Assembly: GCA_030789695.1 (NCBI GenBank)
Contig: JAULAV010003509.1
Span: 1 to 64,000 of the forward strand
Direction: 5' to 3'
DNA from: Scilla litardierei
Lineage: Eukaryota; Streptophyta; Magnoliopsida; Asparagales; Asparagaceae
DNA length: 64,000 bases
Below, piece by piece: positions 32,084-43,787 of this stretch (position 1 is its first letter; each line of letters starts with the position of its first letter). Under the pieces are notes generated by a model. The model worked only from the letters and a program-made list of their open reading frames with translations. It did no database searches and was not told the DNA's origin. The position numbers were made by a program, and so were the translations under genes.

Positions 32084-33803
32084 TGTAGGGCCCTGGGAAG
32101 CTACTGCACATGTACTAGAGGGGGGGTGAATAGTACTTTTAAGTAATAAGGAGTGTTATTCCTAATTATCGTGCAATTAACAAACAACGATGCAGAATAA
32201 CTACAATCAAGAAATAATGCAAACGCAAACACAATGGTTTAATGGGTTCAGATCCACCTAAGTCTCCCCGACTTGTTCCCGGTGATCCTACGTCCCAACC
32301 ACCCGGATCCCTTCAGGATACTTGAGTTAGAAACCCTAACTCAAGATTTCCAATATGAACACTTGCGAAAACCTCACAAGTGCAATCGACCTACAATCGA
32401 TGACCGTGACTCCCACAACCCGGGATCACGCAAAACCTCTCACAACCGAGAGTATACAATTCAAATATAACTGAAATGAAATGCTTACCAACAAAATACC
32501 TATGCCTTGAGATTTCTTACCAAATTAGGGCAAAGAGGATTTTGATGGAGGAAGAGTCACCAAACCCTAGCTTCAAGAAGATGACCAGCAATGGAAGCCT
32601 AGGGTGGAGATGGTGACCTAGAATCAAGCTTCTAGCTTGAATGGCTCATAATGGAGAGAATCTCTCTTGAGGATTTAGGACTCAAGAACTTGAGGGAGAG
32701 ATTCTTGTGAGAATAGAGAGCTTGGAAATAGAGTTGATTGCTCTTCTCTTTTGATCTGAAAATATCTCCAATATGTTGCTTAACCCCTTCAAGAAATGAA
32801 TCAGGATTCTATTTATAGGGGCAAGGAAAAACGAGTTCAAAAAGATCCCAACGGCTCTATTCTGAACCAGACTAGTCGGTCAAAGAAGGATCACTGACCG
32901 ACTAGTTCATCAACTAGTCGGTCGGTGAGACAACATGGACCGACTAAGTGAGGAACAGCCAAAAGGTGAAGTTCCAGGCAAAGACAACTAGTCGGTCTAA
33001 GAAGACTTGCCGACCGACTAGTTTCTCAACTAGTCGGTCGGTGAATGTTCTTTGACCGACTAACGTCGAATTAGGATAGGTTGACTTCAAGATGACTTAG
33101 TCGGTTTAAGAACAAATGCTGACCGACTAGTTTCTCAACTAGTCGGTCGGTAAACGTTCTTTGACCGACTAACTCGAAACAGTAGCTCAGGCTGAAAAAG
33201 ATTGAACACAACTAGTCGGTCTAAGAAGGATTACTGACCGACTAAATCGTCATCTAGTCGGTCGGTGACTCTTCTTTAACCGACTAACTGTAGTCATAGA
33301 AAGAGCTGAATTAGAGAAGGCAAACTAGTCGGTTTAAGTAGAGTTTCCGACCGACTAGATCGTCATCTAGTCAGTTGGTGACTCTTCTTGAACCAACTAA
33401 CATGCACTCGAAGCCGAGGGAAAGAGCGATAGGCTTCGGGAAAGTTTCTAATGGCTTCTATGATAATCCTAGCTCTAAGATATGAGCGAAATGAAGGTTA
33501 TAAGGTAAGTCCTACTCAAGGCTTAACATTCTAATCTATGAAGCTAGAAGACTATAAAATAAACCTTACGAGCCGTCTTCAAAGCTTCAATCTTCATTCC
33601 TCTTGACTTCAATATTGCTCCTTGAGCTTCAACGAAGCTCCAGGCACACGATCACGCATATTGAGAAGTCTTGAGACGTCGCTTTTGTTGTACGTGGTAT
33701 TTTGGCGACGATCTCCATAACTGCGCTCACAAATTGTTAGTTCACGATTTATTTATGTTTGCTCATTATCCAAAACCAAATCCGGGGAGTCCAATACTCA
33801 ACA
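32084..33803 (-). repeat. Sirevirus-like 5' LTR with array A
   Basis: 1720 bp, nearly identical to the 3' LTR. The array spans about 32871-33400 and TATA is at complement about 32808-32820. Changes seen against the other copy include GGCC to GGTC in the first motif and C to T in GACTCTTCTTTGACC. Confidence 0.93.
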
Positions 33804-34140
33804 GGGGGTTGGGGTCCGGATGCTTGTCCTGTGAAGATCCGCTTTGATGTATTGCTAGAAATCACATTCGACCTATTTGGCCATTAGGGTTACGCGGGGG
33901 TGTTTTATTGTCATTGGCAGGAGAGAGACTGCCTTTGACCGTCAGGCCAAGGAGAAATAAAACGGGAGTTTGATCCCCTAGCCACAGCTCACGCCCCTAG
34001 CATTGACATCAAGTCCTCGCGCGTAGGAACGGCTTGGACGAAATGTTGGGAGCTATCATTGTGGCCTTAATGCTCGCGGTTGCAGAGGGTGTTGGACATG
34101 GGAATGCCCACCGTCTGAAACCGGGTAGACCGAGCGTATC
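33804..34140 (+). repeat. Athila-like LTR B, third segment
   Basis: Host sequence between the sirevirus-like element and the solo LTR. I see no gene. It ends with GTATC, the left target duplication of the solo LTR. Confidence 0.45.
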
Positions 34141-35875
34141 TGTTGGATCCTGTGGATGGAAAACAATACTAGAAGGGGGTTGACTCCCTAGGAATGGTAG
34201 TCGAATATTGCCAGAAATCCCCATTGACACATTCCATCAAACTTTCTCGATTGTTAATAAACGTCCTTCTAATATTGCCTAAGAAACCAAGTAGAGCGAT
34301 CTACGCTTGGTTCTTAATCAACAAAGTAATCTAAAAAATCACAGAGTAATTTCACAGCAGGTAGTCGACTCCCTATGAACAGTAGTCGACTCCCAGAGAA
34401 TTTATAAGCACAGTTAAGATAGATAAGATTACAAGTAATAAATATTATATCTTTATTCACAGCGGATAAAAGTAAGTTAATGTTTGCAATAGATGAACAC
34501 CAATTAGCAAATAATAAAGTAAGAGCAAAGATAAACAAACACAGATAAGCAATCGCAGACACAATGATTTTTATCATGGTTCCCCACAACTTTTGGGTAC
34601 GTCCAGTCCCCGACCAATCCGGTACGAGATTTTCCACTATCTGCCTTGGCAAATACAAATACATAACTTCACTCGTTAGGATTTCCAACGACCTAGTCTT
34701 GACCAGGATTTCCGACTGGTAACACCTAGACTTGTCTAGTGTTCCAACAACAACACAATAAAATTGATTTCCAATTCACCACAATAAATAGGTGGAGATT
34801 GGTTTTACATCCAGATTCTATAGCCAAATGATAATAGACAAAATTGCGTGTAGTGGCTTGATAGAATAAGATTCTAGATCACACAAAGATACGAATGAAT
34901 TCTTTGTGATCTAGATCTAATGTTTTTCAAAAATCCTTTAAACAAAAATCAAGAGAAAAGTAATACGGATTTGAAAAACAGTTAGCCAATAAAACAAGAT
35001 TATGATCTTCAGAAAATAATAACAGAATTTGCAAGATCACAAATAAAACAGAATTGGCTAAAGAGAGAATGAGAGCTTAGAACTTTAGAGCGTTTGCATG
35101 AGAGAATTTGAATTCAATAGTTGTTGTGTTTTTCTTAATGAAAATGGTCCTCTATTTATAGGAGAAATCTGAGAGTTTGAAATTCAAATTACTTTGACTT
35201 TTGTCCCAAAAATCATGGGAGAAAATCGCTCAACGATATTTCAAAATTCAAGTCAAAACGTCAAACTTCGACAGCTGGTAGTCGACTCCCTAGGAATGGT
35301 AGTCGACTCCGAGTGTGTTTCAGGAAATCTTGATTCTCAGCTGGTAGTCGACTCCCTACCTTTGGTAGTCGACTTCCAGAGGAGTTTTTCCTGCGACACA
35401 GCTAGTCAAGCAAGTAGCTAATCTCCAGGGTGTGTGGAGTTTCACTACGGAATTACAAAACGACTAGAGAAAGCTCTCAAAATCATTTTTGAAGATGATT
35501 TAAAAGATATTCAAAAACATTTTAAAATCGTTTGTGTGTGTGTGTTTGTCTATACAATTTGGCTTTAACAATACCCTAAAAAGACAGAACACACTCACTA
35601 TAGACTAGGACACGTCTTCGGAAGCTTGATCAATTTGATGGAGTAGATGTGAGCTTCACTTGAGCTTCTTGTTCTATTTGAGCTTTGAGCTTCATCATTT
35701 GATCTTAGCCACGTTCATCCTTGTCTTTGAGCGTAGATTGCGCTTCTTTGAGTATGAGTAAAGATTTTCATTTGTCGCATATCATGCACACTTAATTGTA
35801 GTGTAGTTAGTACACTAAGCTTCATTTGGTGTGCTTATCATCAAAATCACTTGGGGTGGAATTTAATTTCCATCA
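34141..35875 (-). mobile_element. Solo LTR (1735 bp) with GTATC target duplication
   Basis: Bounded by TGTTGGATCC and TTTCCATCA and flanked by perfect GTATC duplications (34136-34140 and 35876-35880). There is no primer site, coding frame or second LTR inside, so it is best read as a solo LTR left by LTR-LTR recombination. A TATA box (CCTATAAATAG, complement 35151-35162) sets orientation to minus. The start TGATGGAAATTAAATTCC resembles copia/sirevirus-type LTRs. GTAGTCGACTCCC motifs occur upstream of TATA (35276-35375) and again downstream (34175-34400). Confidence 0.9.
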
Positions 35876-36190
35876 GTATCATCCTGGGCATCGACCGGAA
35901 TATCGAGCCCATGGGATGCTAGGTACCACCTTTAGGGGCAATGTCTCACCCTGAGTCAAGTCGAATGCCAAGTATCATGAGTGCTCTAGCCCGTGTTAGC
36001 GGGGATTCATTTCTTGTCTTTTTGATTTCTTTACTTTATTTCTACACTTCCACTCATATTATCCGCGTAGCTCTCACACAATCTAGGCGAGGCTAGTAGC
36101 CATTCAAGCCATCCACCTCCCTGTGTTCGATATACCCGCACCCTACACTAACCGTGCACTTGCGATAAAACGACACCGTGCCCAAACCGT
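35876..36190 (+). repeat. Athila-like LTR B, last segment
   Basis: It resumes with GTATC and ends in a block (CCACCTCCCTGTGTTCGATA, ACCCGC, CCGTGCAC, GATAAAAC) that matches the end of the Athila-like LTR at about 61020-61075 and, inverted, 41500-41570. The exact 3' end and the primer site are not recognisable. Confidence 0.5.
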
Positions 36191-36219
36191 AAATGGGGCA
36201 TCGGTCAAAAGGGGACGAT

Positions 36220-36812
36220 GAAAGAGAAAGTTGCCCTCACGACGGAATGCATCGCTCTAATTCAATGAGCCAATCCGCCAAAGCTCAAAGACCCTGTGAG
36301 TTTTTCTATCCCGTGTTCAATAGGGGAAGTATCAATCAATCGAGCGCTTGTCGACTTGGGTGCAAGCATAAGTCTGATGCCCCTATCGCTTTACAAGAGG
36401 ATAAACATCGGTGAGCTTGAACCCACGGGAATGACTCTGCAGCTGGCAGACAGATCACTAAAGTACCTGGTGGGGGTGGTCGACGACTTGACGGTCAACG
36501 TCAGCGGTGTGCATGTGCCAGTCGATTTTGTAGTAACCCACGGGAATGACTCTGCAGCTGGCAGACAGATCACTAATGTACCAGGTGGGGGTGGTCGATG
36601 ACTTGCCGGTCAACGTCAGCGGTGTGCATGTGCCAGTTGATTTCGTAGTAATGGACATGCCTGAGGATAATCACACTCCGATTATCCTTGGGAGACCCTT
36701 TATGGCAATCGCAGGCATACTCATAGACGTCAAGAAAGGGAAACTTTCCCTGAACGTCGGGGATCAGAAAGTAGAGTTTGATTTGGCATTGTCAATGAAG
36801 TCACCACAGTAG
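36220..36812 (+). pseudogene. Athila-like retropepsin with 115-bp duplication
   Basis: Encodes an aspartic protease of the Athila type: FSIPCSIG, INRALVDLGASISLMP (DLGAS active site near 36352-36366) and, after the break, IILGRPFMA and IDVKKG. A tandem duplication of 115 bp, starting at 36421 and again at 36536, shifts the reading frame: the first part runs to 36601 and the second is open to 36812. The two copies differ slightly. Gag normally precedes this domain and RT follows; both are missing here. Confidence 0.85.
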
Positions 36813-37390
36813 GAACATAGATGCAATCTACTGGAGGTAGAGGAAGAGAGAATTATTGAAGTAGGAGCTTGGGAGGTTCTTTTAGGGAACCCCCCGAAGG
36901 CTTGGATAGACCTAAGGAGCACAATGGGCTGGGAAGAAAAGAAGTCGTTGAAGAAGTATGTGTCTCCCGGTCGACTCTCCCCGAATTTGTGAAGGTTGCT
37001 CCGACAAAGGGCAAAGGAAAAGAGCCTTTGGAGATTACAGCTGATGAAGTCTGAATCCTGAGAAGAGTGGCGATTGACGCCGATACAAGTAAAAAGCCCC
37101 CGGACATCACCAGCGGGAGAGTTGTCGAGACCATTCATCTGTTGTCACCGCCAACAACAAGAGCCCCACCACCTGCAGCTGAGAGGATACCGATCATTGG
37201 GCATCACCCCTATAAACCCCCATGAATATCATATATCGAGAGTAGAGCAAACGACTATAAACAACAGTGCTTCATGGGAGGCAACCCATGTTCTGAACTT
37301 TTGTCGGGTTTTATAGGATTAGTTTTCTAATTTTTTTGAATAAATACTGCTGTGGAAAATTTCGTTGGGATACTTAGATGAATTTTTGTT
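36813..37390 (+). other. Athila-like 3' junction region
   Basis: Only short frames without recognisable domains. GCTTCATGGGAGGCAACCCA at 37269-37288 resembles the sequence after the integrase end in Athila-like elements, so RT, RNase H and integrase appear to have been deleted between protease and this point. Confidence 0.45.
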
Positions 37391-37407
37391 TTTATGCAGG
37401 AATTACC

Positions 37408-37772
37408 CCACCCGGTCGGTTCATGCATCAACCGATCGGGTGGCCAATATCAGTAAAGTGCCCAACTTCAACACACGAGCGAACCGACCGGTTGACAGAA
37501 GCGGCGATCGGGTTGCAGATCGGTGATGATGACAGAAGCCTCGGGAATTTTTGGTGAAAGTTCAACCGATCGGTTGACAGAAGCTGTGATCGGGTCGCTG
37601 ACCGGGTGGAGATGACAGAAGCCTCAGAAATTTTGGGGAGCGGTCAACCGATCGGGTGAAATCTCACACGATTGGTTCACCTGTAACTGCTATCCAACCG
37701 TCAATTTTCAAAAAATGACCCAACCGATCGGGTGAACTCTCACCCGATCGGTTTGCCTAACCCTATATATAT
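37408..37772 (+). promoter_or_regulatory. Palindrome array B with TATA upstream of ORF-1-like gene
   Basis: CACCCGGTCGGTT, AACCGATCGGGTG and related palindromes fill 37408-37753. CTATATATAT follows at 37763-37772, then a C-rich leader and an ORF. The flanks do not match LTR B at 6.6-7.4 kb, so this may be an internal promoter-like module or part of another LTR. Confidence 0.6.
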
Positions 37773-38204
37773 CCTACCCCTCACCCGATTTCATTCACCA
37801 GACTTCCAGAATTTCTATTTGAACAGTCGTTTCACCTCACTCCCACACGATCTCTTCTACTACTTCCACCACTCCTAAAATCACTCCCTCACTTCCTCCC
37901 ATACTCTCCCACCATCAAGCACCCTACCATCGCCCCACACGTATCCCCAAATCGCCCAAAAACCCTAGCCCTAGCCCCCATTTCGAAAATTATGTTCTTG
38001 TTGGACTAGTGTGCGGTGGTTCTCCAAATCCCTCCATCATACAGCGTGTGATCTTTAGGGAGCTTGGACTCGCTTCATTACTGGGTACACTCGCTCCTTA
38101 GCTTGATTTTTTACATTGCCCAAGTATTATTATTTTGCTCCTTTGTCATTGTTTGTGTGCACACTCATATAATCTTGCATATCATATTAAATCGTCACAC
38201 AATC

Positions 38205-39522
38205 ATGGCAAAAGATAAGGACAAGGGTAAGCTCATCATGGAGGAAGAGGAGCCATCTTGCAAGAGACACAAATCCACATGTTGCACACGTGGATGTGCT
38301 CCTCCTCCACTGCCTACCCAACCACCACCCCAACATATCATACATGTGGTGGACCCACTGATGGGACCGCAGGGAGTCCGTTTCATGAATCAGGACCACA
38401 AAGACTTCTATCTCGACTCAGCCAAAGATCTCACTTAGCCACCAAATTTGCACACAATCAAACCCTACTCGATCTCGGGGTTTTCTCCGGAGTCGAGTCC
38501 CTATTTGCAAACCTAGGTTGGCAAAGTTTCTTACACTCCCATGCATGATCCTACCCCTCTCTCACCCTAGAATTTCTATCTGCCATCAAAACCGAGAGGA
38601 GGTTCAATATGGAGTTTCGCCTCCAAAACCAAAAATTCCGTGTCCCTGTGAGCACAATCAATGATATTTTCGATTTTCCTAATCTAGAAGGCAGCCTCCC
38701 CCCTATGAATTGCATGACGACTCCGCTGTCGACCACTTTTGGGGATGCCTCACTCTCCGCGATCATTTTCCTAGAGACAAGGCCAAGGCCTCCTCCATCA
38801 TCCACCCTGTTTTCTGTCTCGCCCACAGTATAATTTCTAGCGCTTTCTTTCCGTGAGATGAGTTTGGTACCGTGACCATCCCCGATCTTTTCATACTTTG
38901 GGCGATGACTATTCCCTTCATTCCCGGTGTTGACGGGATTACCTTCGAGCCCCCGCGCGTACACATAGACGTCGGTGCGTGGCTAATTCAAAAGCTTATT
39001 GATATTAGCCGTGCAAACAAGGGTAAATATTGCTGCGGCGGCCTCATTACTCTCCTTGCCTTACACCATCTATTCAACATCGTCATCCCCCCAATTTGCC
39101 GTGTGCCCCAGGATTTGCATATCTCGATCTTGATGTCCTGAGGCACACCCATATGATCCGGCCGCGAGGCAACGGTCGGTTTGCTTTTTATTATAACCAC
39201 CCCTGCACCATCTACCATTCTGCCAAATCCTGGCCGCATGTCTATTCACCTTGAGGCAGATTGGTCGTTTCCTCCTGATCCTGAGTTTGTAGGGGGCTTA
39301 CATCTACAGTTTCCTCTCCCTGACGCACCTCGACCACCTTCCCTTGTCGTCCATTTGGGCGAGCAGGATATCCCTGTGTTTAGAGGAGACCACGGGGCTG
39401 GACCTAGTGTCACCACCACGGGTGATATCCTTGTTTCTTCTGAGGCACTTACTACTGCCCTCTTTGGCCAAGCCTCTGGTGCCGGCACGACCACTACCGA
39501 TGGCACCACTTCTGCTGTCTGA
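38205..39522 (+). pseudogene. ATHILA ORF-1-like protein remnant
   Basis: Begins MAKDKDKGKLIMEEEE with a basic/acidic N terminus. RFMNQDHKDFYLDSAKDL and, in a second frame, LGVFSGVESLFANLGWQSF, then LEFLSAIKTERRF and FRVPVSTINDIFDFPNL, follow the pattern of the ATHILA ORF-1 family (PF03078). At least three frameshifts or stops interrupt it, at about 38438, 38548 and 38833. The last open piece (39181-39522) carries LEADWSFPPDPEFVGG. The function of this family is not settled; it is the non-Pol ORF of Athila-like elements. Confidence 0.6.
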
Positions 39523-41400
39523 CGGGCCACCTCTGCTCCCCTCGCTTTTGAGGCCGAGATGGCTGCTATGTGCACTGGCGCATCCTCCTCCACCTCCTCA
39601 GACGCATCCACTTCCTTCCTTTCACATCCACGTTTCCTCGCACTCGAGCGAAACGTCGCCGTCATTCTCCGCTTTCTTACCCACATTCACGGTCCCCCAC
39701 CACCTACTCCACCCCCATCACCCCCTAGGTGATCATCCCCTCCTCCCGCCACTTCTTCCCACCCCACCACCACTACCGTTGATCCTACATTACCACCACC
39801 CCTCACCTCTATCACCATCGCCTACTCGCATTGCAAGAAGCCCGCTTTGCGCGTGAGATCATTACCCACACCCACCTCATTGGTCGACGTATCCCATCCA
39901 TCTCCCGTCACCACCGACACCCCACCCTTCATCCACATCCCTACCAAGCCCATTCATCCACCATCTCCACCTCCTTCCCCACTTCTCCGCACACCTGTCA
40001 CCTCTCCTTCCCATACCCATCCACTCTCTCCCGAGAAGGACGAGGACCCCACCGCTCATGCACTTTGATTTTCCTTTTTTCTGATTTTCCCCTAGCCATT
40101 TGTTCTACATCATCTTAATCATATCCTCTTTCTAGCATTGTCATGATCAGCTTGGGGGAAATCAATTTTTTGTGACTGTTGTCGTGTCATTTGTTTGTCG
40201 TGTGTTTGTTTTGTGTGTATGTATGTATGTCTTTTTTGTATAGTTGGTTTGGGTGTTTATTTTTTTATTTTTCTATATCTCGTTTTGTATGTTTTCACCT
40301 TTTTTATGTCAGTGCGTACTTCCCTCACATCTATCGTTGCCCTCACGCTTTTACTTCTATTGCATTGAGGGCAATGCAACATTCAGCTTGGGAGAGTCGC
40401 ACATTGTGCGTCAGTTGTGTCTTTTTCCCGTTTTGAGTCGTTTTCATCATATTTTTCTTTTTCTTTCTTTCTTTTTTTATTCTCCCTCTCCTAGAGATGA
40501 CCCCACGTGATGAACTGCCACGGAACCACACACACTTAGCTTAGCTACAATAATCACCTTCACTAACCCTAAGAAGCTGAGTCCTATTGCATTTCATGCC
40601 TCGTGGGTTCACTTTGCTTTTGTGTGAGTTGTATGTCGTGACTAGCTAGTTGGTGTGCTTCTGTGTTGTGATTTTGTTTTATATGCCTATCCTTGGTTGA
40701 CCCCCTAGACTATCATGCTTATGTGATATATGCCTCCACTGTCTGCTTCTTTATGCATGAATTATCTATACATATTATGCTTTAAATCACATGTGTCGGG
40801 ACTCTACCAATAAGACTAGGATAACCCATTTGCTTATGTTCTGATCTGCGAAAATTTTTTCTTTGCCAAGTGTTTAGAATTCGTATTCTTTTTTGTTTTA
40901 CTTGGTGCAGATCCCCTCGTCGTGCATCGTTCTCCCATTTGGGAGAGTGCACACTTTTCATTACCCCACTTCCAAAAAAGAGAAGAAAAATTCGAAAAGA
41001 CAAACAAAAGAGAAAAGAAAAAAATATGTATATGCCAAAAATCCAAAAAAAATATGCAAATGCCCAAAACCCAAAAAAATTCCCGTTGTGAATATTATTC
41101 CCACCGCCATGAATAAAGGAAAGGTGAGAATTTGCACCAAGTGATCTCCTCCACACCTACTCAACCCCCTTCGATTTCAAACACGCTTGGCATAGGAAGT
41201 TTCTAGCGATCATCTAGGCAGTCGTGTGGTGATTCCTTAGTTCCTAGCAGTAGAGTCCCCGACATATGATATGTTTTCTATTCTTATTCTACTCTCATGC
41301 ATGCTTGAGCCATTATTCACCGCTAATTCGAATTGAATCGATATTTGGGTCATTCCTTGGGTATGTGTATATGGAGCTTAATTGCACAATTTAGATAGTT
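39523..41400 (+). other. Pro/Thr/His-rich low-complexity end and 3' non-coding tail
   Basis: 39540-40065 is C-rich (CCTCCTCCACC, CCACCACC) and could be the degenerate C-terminal part of the ORF-1-like protein. From about 40080 no coding is seen. GCTTGGGGGAAATC at 40151, ATTGAGGGCAATGC near 40366 and CCTCGTCGTGCATCG at 40915 are Athila-like tail landmarks, the last shared with 5755. Confidence 0.5.
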
Positions 41401-41479
41401 ACACCGTCTGCTAGCTCACGACCTCACTCACTCGCGCTTCATCGCGTGTACCCACGACACTTGTATGGACTCATTGATC

Positions 41480-42708
41480 GACCCCGGATATACACCCGGA
41501 GAACGATTGTAGTTTTACCACAAGCGCACGGTCAAGTGGCGAGCGGGTATCGAACACGAGGAGGTGGTGTTGGTTCCAATCTATCCTAGGTTGGCTCGAC
41601 TACGAAGGTTTTATTGGTGGAGATGGCTATGGTATGATGTAATGTCAATGGTGGTGGATATCGGTGTCGGAGATAGAGAAGTCGGATAAAATATCGATTC
41701 AAATATAAGACAATAAAAGTGTCTAGGGCTAGGAAATCCCCACTACGGGTCGTCATTCATCCTTGTAAATATTAAATCTCAATATTACTAGACTTGTGTC
41801 GAGGTGAACTAGTCGTAACTGAATAGAGAACCAAGCTCACGCTCTCTCGCTATTGTCGGTCTATAGAAACCTAAATTAGGGCCCACTCTCATGCAAACCC
41901 TAATCTAAGCCACTAGCATTAGGGTCGACATCATTGTTCAATCGCCCCTCGAGCCCACTCTCGTGCAAACTCGAGTTACGATCTAGGTTGTGATAGTTCG
42001 TATTCGTCCAATCTCTTGCAAACGAATATGTGTATAGATTTACAATTAAAAATCCTAGCTTTGGTCCAATCTCTTGCAAACCAAGTCTAGAGAATCTCGA
42101 TTGTAAACCTAAATCGAATATCTAGACCTTCCCATCGATTAGAATCCAATCTCTTGCAAACCCCAATCGATGGAAATCCCTAGCTATCCGTAATAAATCG
42201 ATCACAACCTAACCTCCTAGAAATTCTAGCAATTTAAGAATTCATTCATCACAAATCTGAAATTAGATCCATATGGTTCATCCCCATGCCCTAGAACATC
42301 AAATCTTCTCTAGCATAGCAACAAGGATATAAGAATCAATAAAAATCATTGCTTGCATATAAAAAGATAGAAAAACAAAGATTCAAATAAGAAGAACAAA
42401 ATACTTAGCTTGATGAAGATATTCAATCCAAATACAAGCTTTTAGATCCAAGAGGGGGCCTAGGGCATGGCCTTACCTCTAAAATAACTCTAAGAAACCA
42501 TAATGGGAACCTAAGAAAACATGGGGGGAACCTAAGAAAATATCATGGGGATCCCCTCTAATGGTGGCTACAAAACCCCTTTTATATCCCCCCAAAACCC
42601 TAGCAAATAACCCTAGAAAACCCCTCAAATTCGTGCCCAAAAACAGCCCAAACCGCAACTTAAAATCTGGGCCCGCCGCCGACTCGGCCGAGTGGAAAAT
42701 GTGGCTAC
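41480..42708 (-). mobile_element. Athila-like LTR (minus), truncated by E4
   Basis: On the minus strand this runs from a CpG palindrome ACTCGGCCGAGT (42682-42693) through a TATA box (GATATAAAAGG, complement about 42579-42589) to an LTR-end-like block (complement about 41500-41570). It resembles, in inverted orientation, the LTR at 59.8-61.1 kb. Repeated CCAATCTCTTGCAAAC and CCACTCTCATGCAAAC words occur at 41880-42170. The U3 start is lost at the junction with E4. No gene is present. Confidence 0.6.
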
Positions 42709-43643
42709 AATGCCCGATCTACTTGTTTACCGGCTAGGCACCTGCGTTGCAGGCATAACCCTACGCCATACTTGTTAAATACACTTCCTGGCTCGTGTTC
42801 CAGAAGCGAGCATTCCGTGTTCGGGGTAATTCCCTGGCTCGATACACGTGGAGGGGTAGAGATAAACGGTCACTTGAGCTTAGGAGTTGGCCCGATCAGC
42901 CACTCTAGCCAACAGGCGAAATCTCTGTGCACAACTTGATTACATGACTTGTTTACTTGACTTGTTCACTTGACGTGAACCACTTGACTTGTACTTGTCC
43001 GTGTTTTACTTGTTATCCATGACATACTTGCTACTTGTACTTCCCTTTACTAGTCACTTCCATACTATACTTGCCATGCCATGCATCATACTATAACTGC
43101 TAGGTTACTAGTTTACCTTACCTTCAGTTTCCTTGCCCAAGTCTTTTAGACTTGCTGACATGTGCCCCTTTACTCTTTTGAGTGACACATGTTAGATCCC
43201 GAGCCTGAGTTCGTTGTTGAGGACGAGGTGTTTACGGACGTCGTGCCCGAGTCTGTGTTTGGCGAGGAGTACGTGGACACTGGGGACCAGTCCTAGTGTC
43301 TTCATTGAGCTTTCCCCTTTTTGTTTTAGACTGTTGTAGTTGTCGGTGCGCAGCACCTATACTCTGTTTACGTTTGTCTTTGTTTGGCCTTGTTCTGGGC
43401 CTTTAGACTCTTTCTTTTAGCCTGGTGGCTTTTCTGGATGTTGAACTTAATTTTAATGTTGGACAATTTCTGAGATTGAGACTTTGTTTCTGTCTCTCCT
43501 TGTGTTATTATTGTTGTTCCGTTTGTGGTTACAGGGACCTGCTTATGTTTTATTGACGCTTATCGGGTTTGGGGCTTTACAGCTCCACTCTCGTGCGGGC
43601 CTTTTCACGTCTCGCCTCCATTTTAGGGAAGCGGGGCGTGACA
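42709..43643 (+). repeat. E4 5' LTR, 3' third only
   Basis: Corresponds to about 49965-50898 of the 3' LTR and differs by scattered substitutions. It retains the micro-ORF (43189-43296) and the LTR end CGTGACA. Confidence 0.92.
43189..43296 (+). CDS. Conserved acidic micro-ORF (E4 5' LTR)
   Basis: Intact 108-nt frame. Replacement changes relative to the 3' LTR copy (for example FVVEDEVFTDV against SVVEDEVFADA) show that the sequence drifts while the frame holds. Confidence 0.45.
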   Translation: MLDPEPEFVVEDEVFTDVVPESVFGEEYVDTGDQS

Positions 43644-43787
43644 GGTTTTGTTGGTGGCCCATGCAGGTCCTTCTGTACCTGCGAATTGTCGGAATAGCGA
43701 TAATAATATTAGAATGTCTAATAAACTAAGTTCGACGTCCGAGTCATAAGCTATGAATCTGATCTGCTTCGTTTTCTGTGTCATTAG

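Larger units (their letters stand above)
26702..33803 (-). mobile_element. Non-autonomous sirevirus-like Ty1/copia element (gag only)
   Basis: Two 1720-bp LTRs (26702-28421 and 32084-33803) flank one long gag and no protease, integrase or RT. The minus-strand order is LTR, primer site for initiator tRNA-Met, gag, a region with several PPT-like tracts, LTR. The LTRs begin TGTTGAGTATTGG and end GGGCCCTACA. Flanks TGGGG and GGGGG are a probable 5-bp duplication with one mismatch. LTRs look nearly identical, so it is young. The gag type, PPT multiplicity and palindromic LTR suit the Sirevirus (Maximus/SIRE) group. It resembles gag-only retrotransposons that depend on a partner for Pol. Confidence 0.9.

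Noticed and set aside
39246..39686. Minus-strand frame in the C-rich region
   Set aside because: The C-rich low-complexity sequence opens several frames at once. The sense strand follows the ORF-1-like gene.
40782..41164. Overlapping Phe- and Lys-rich frames on both strands
   Set aside because: They are products of A/T homopolymer-rich non-coding tail sequence.
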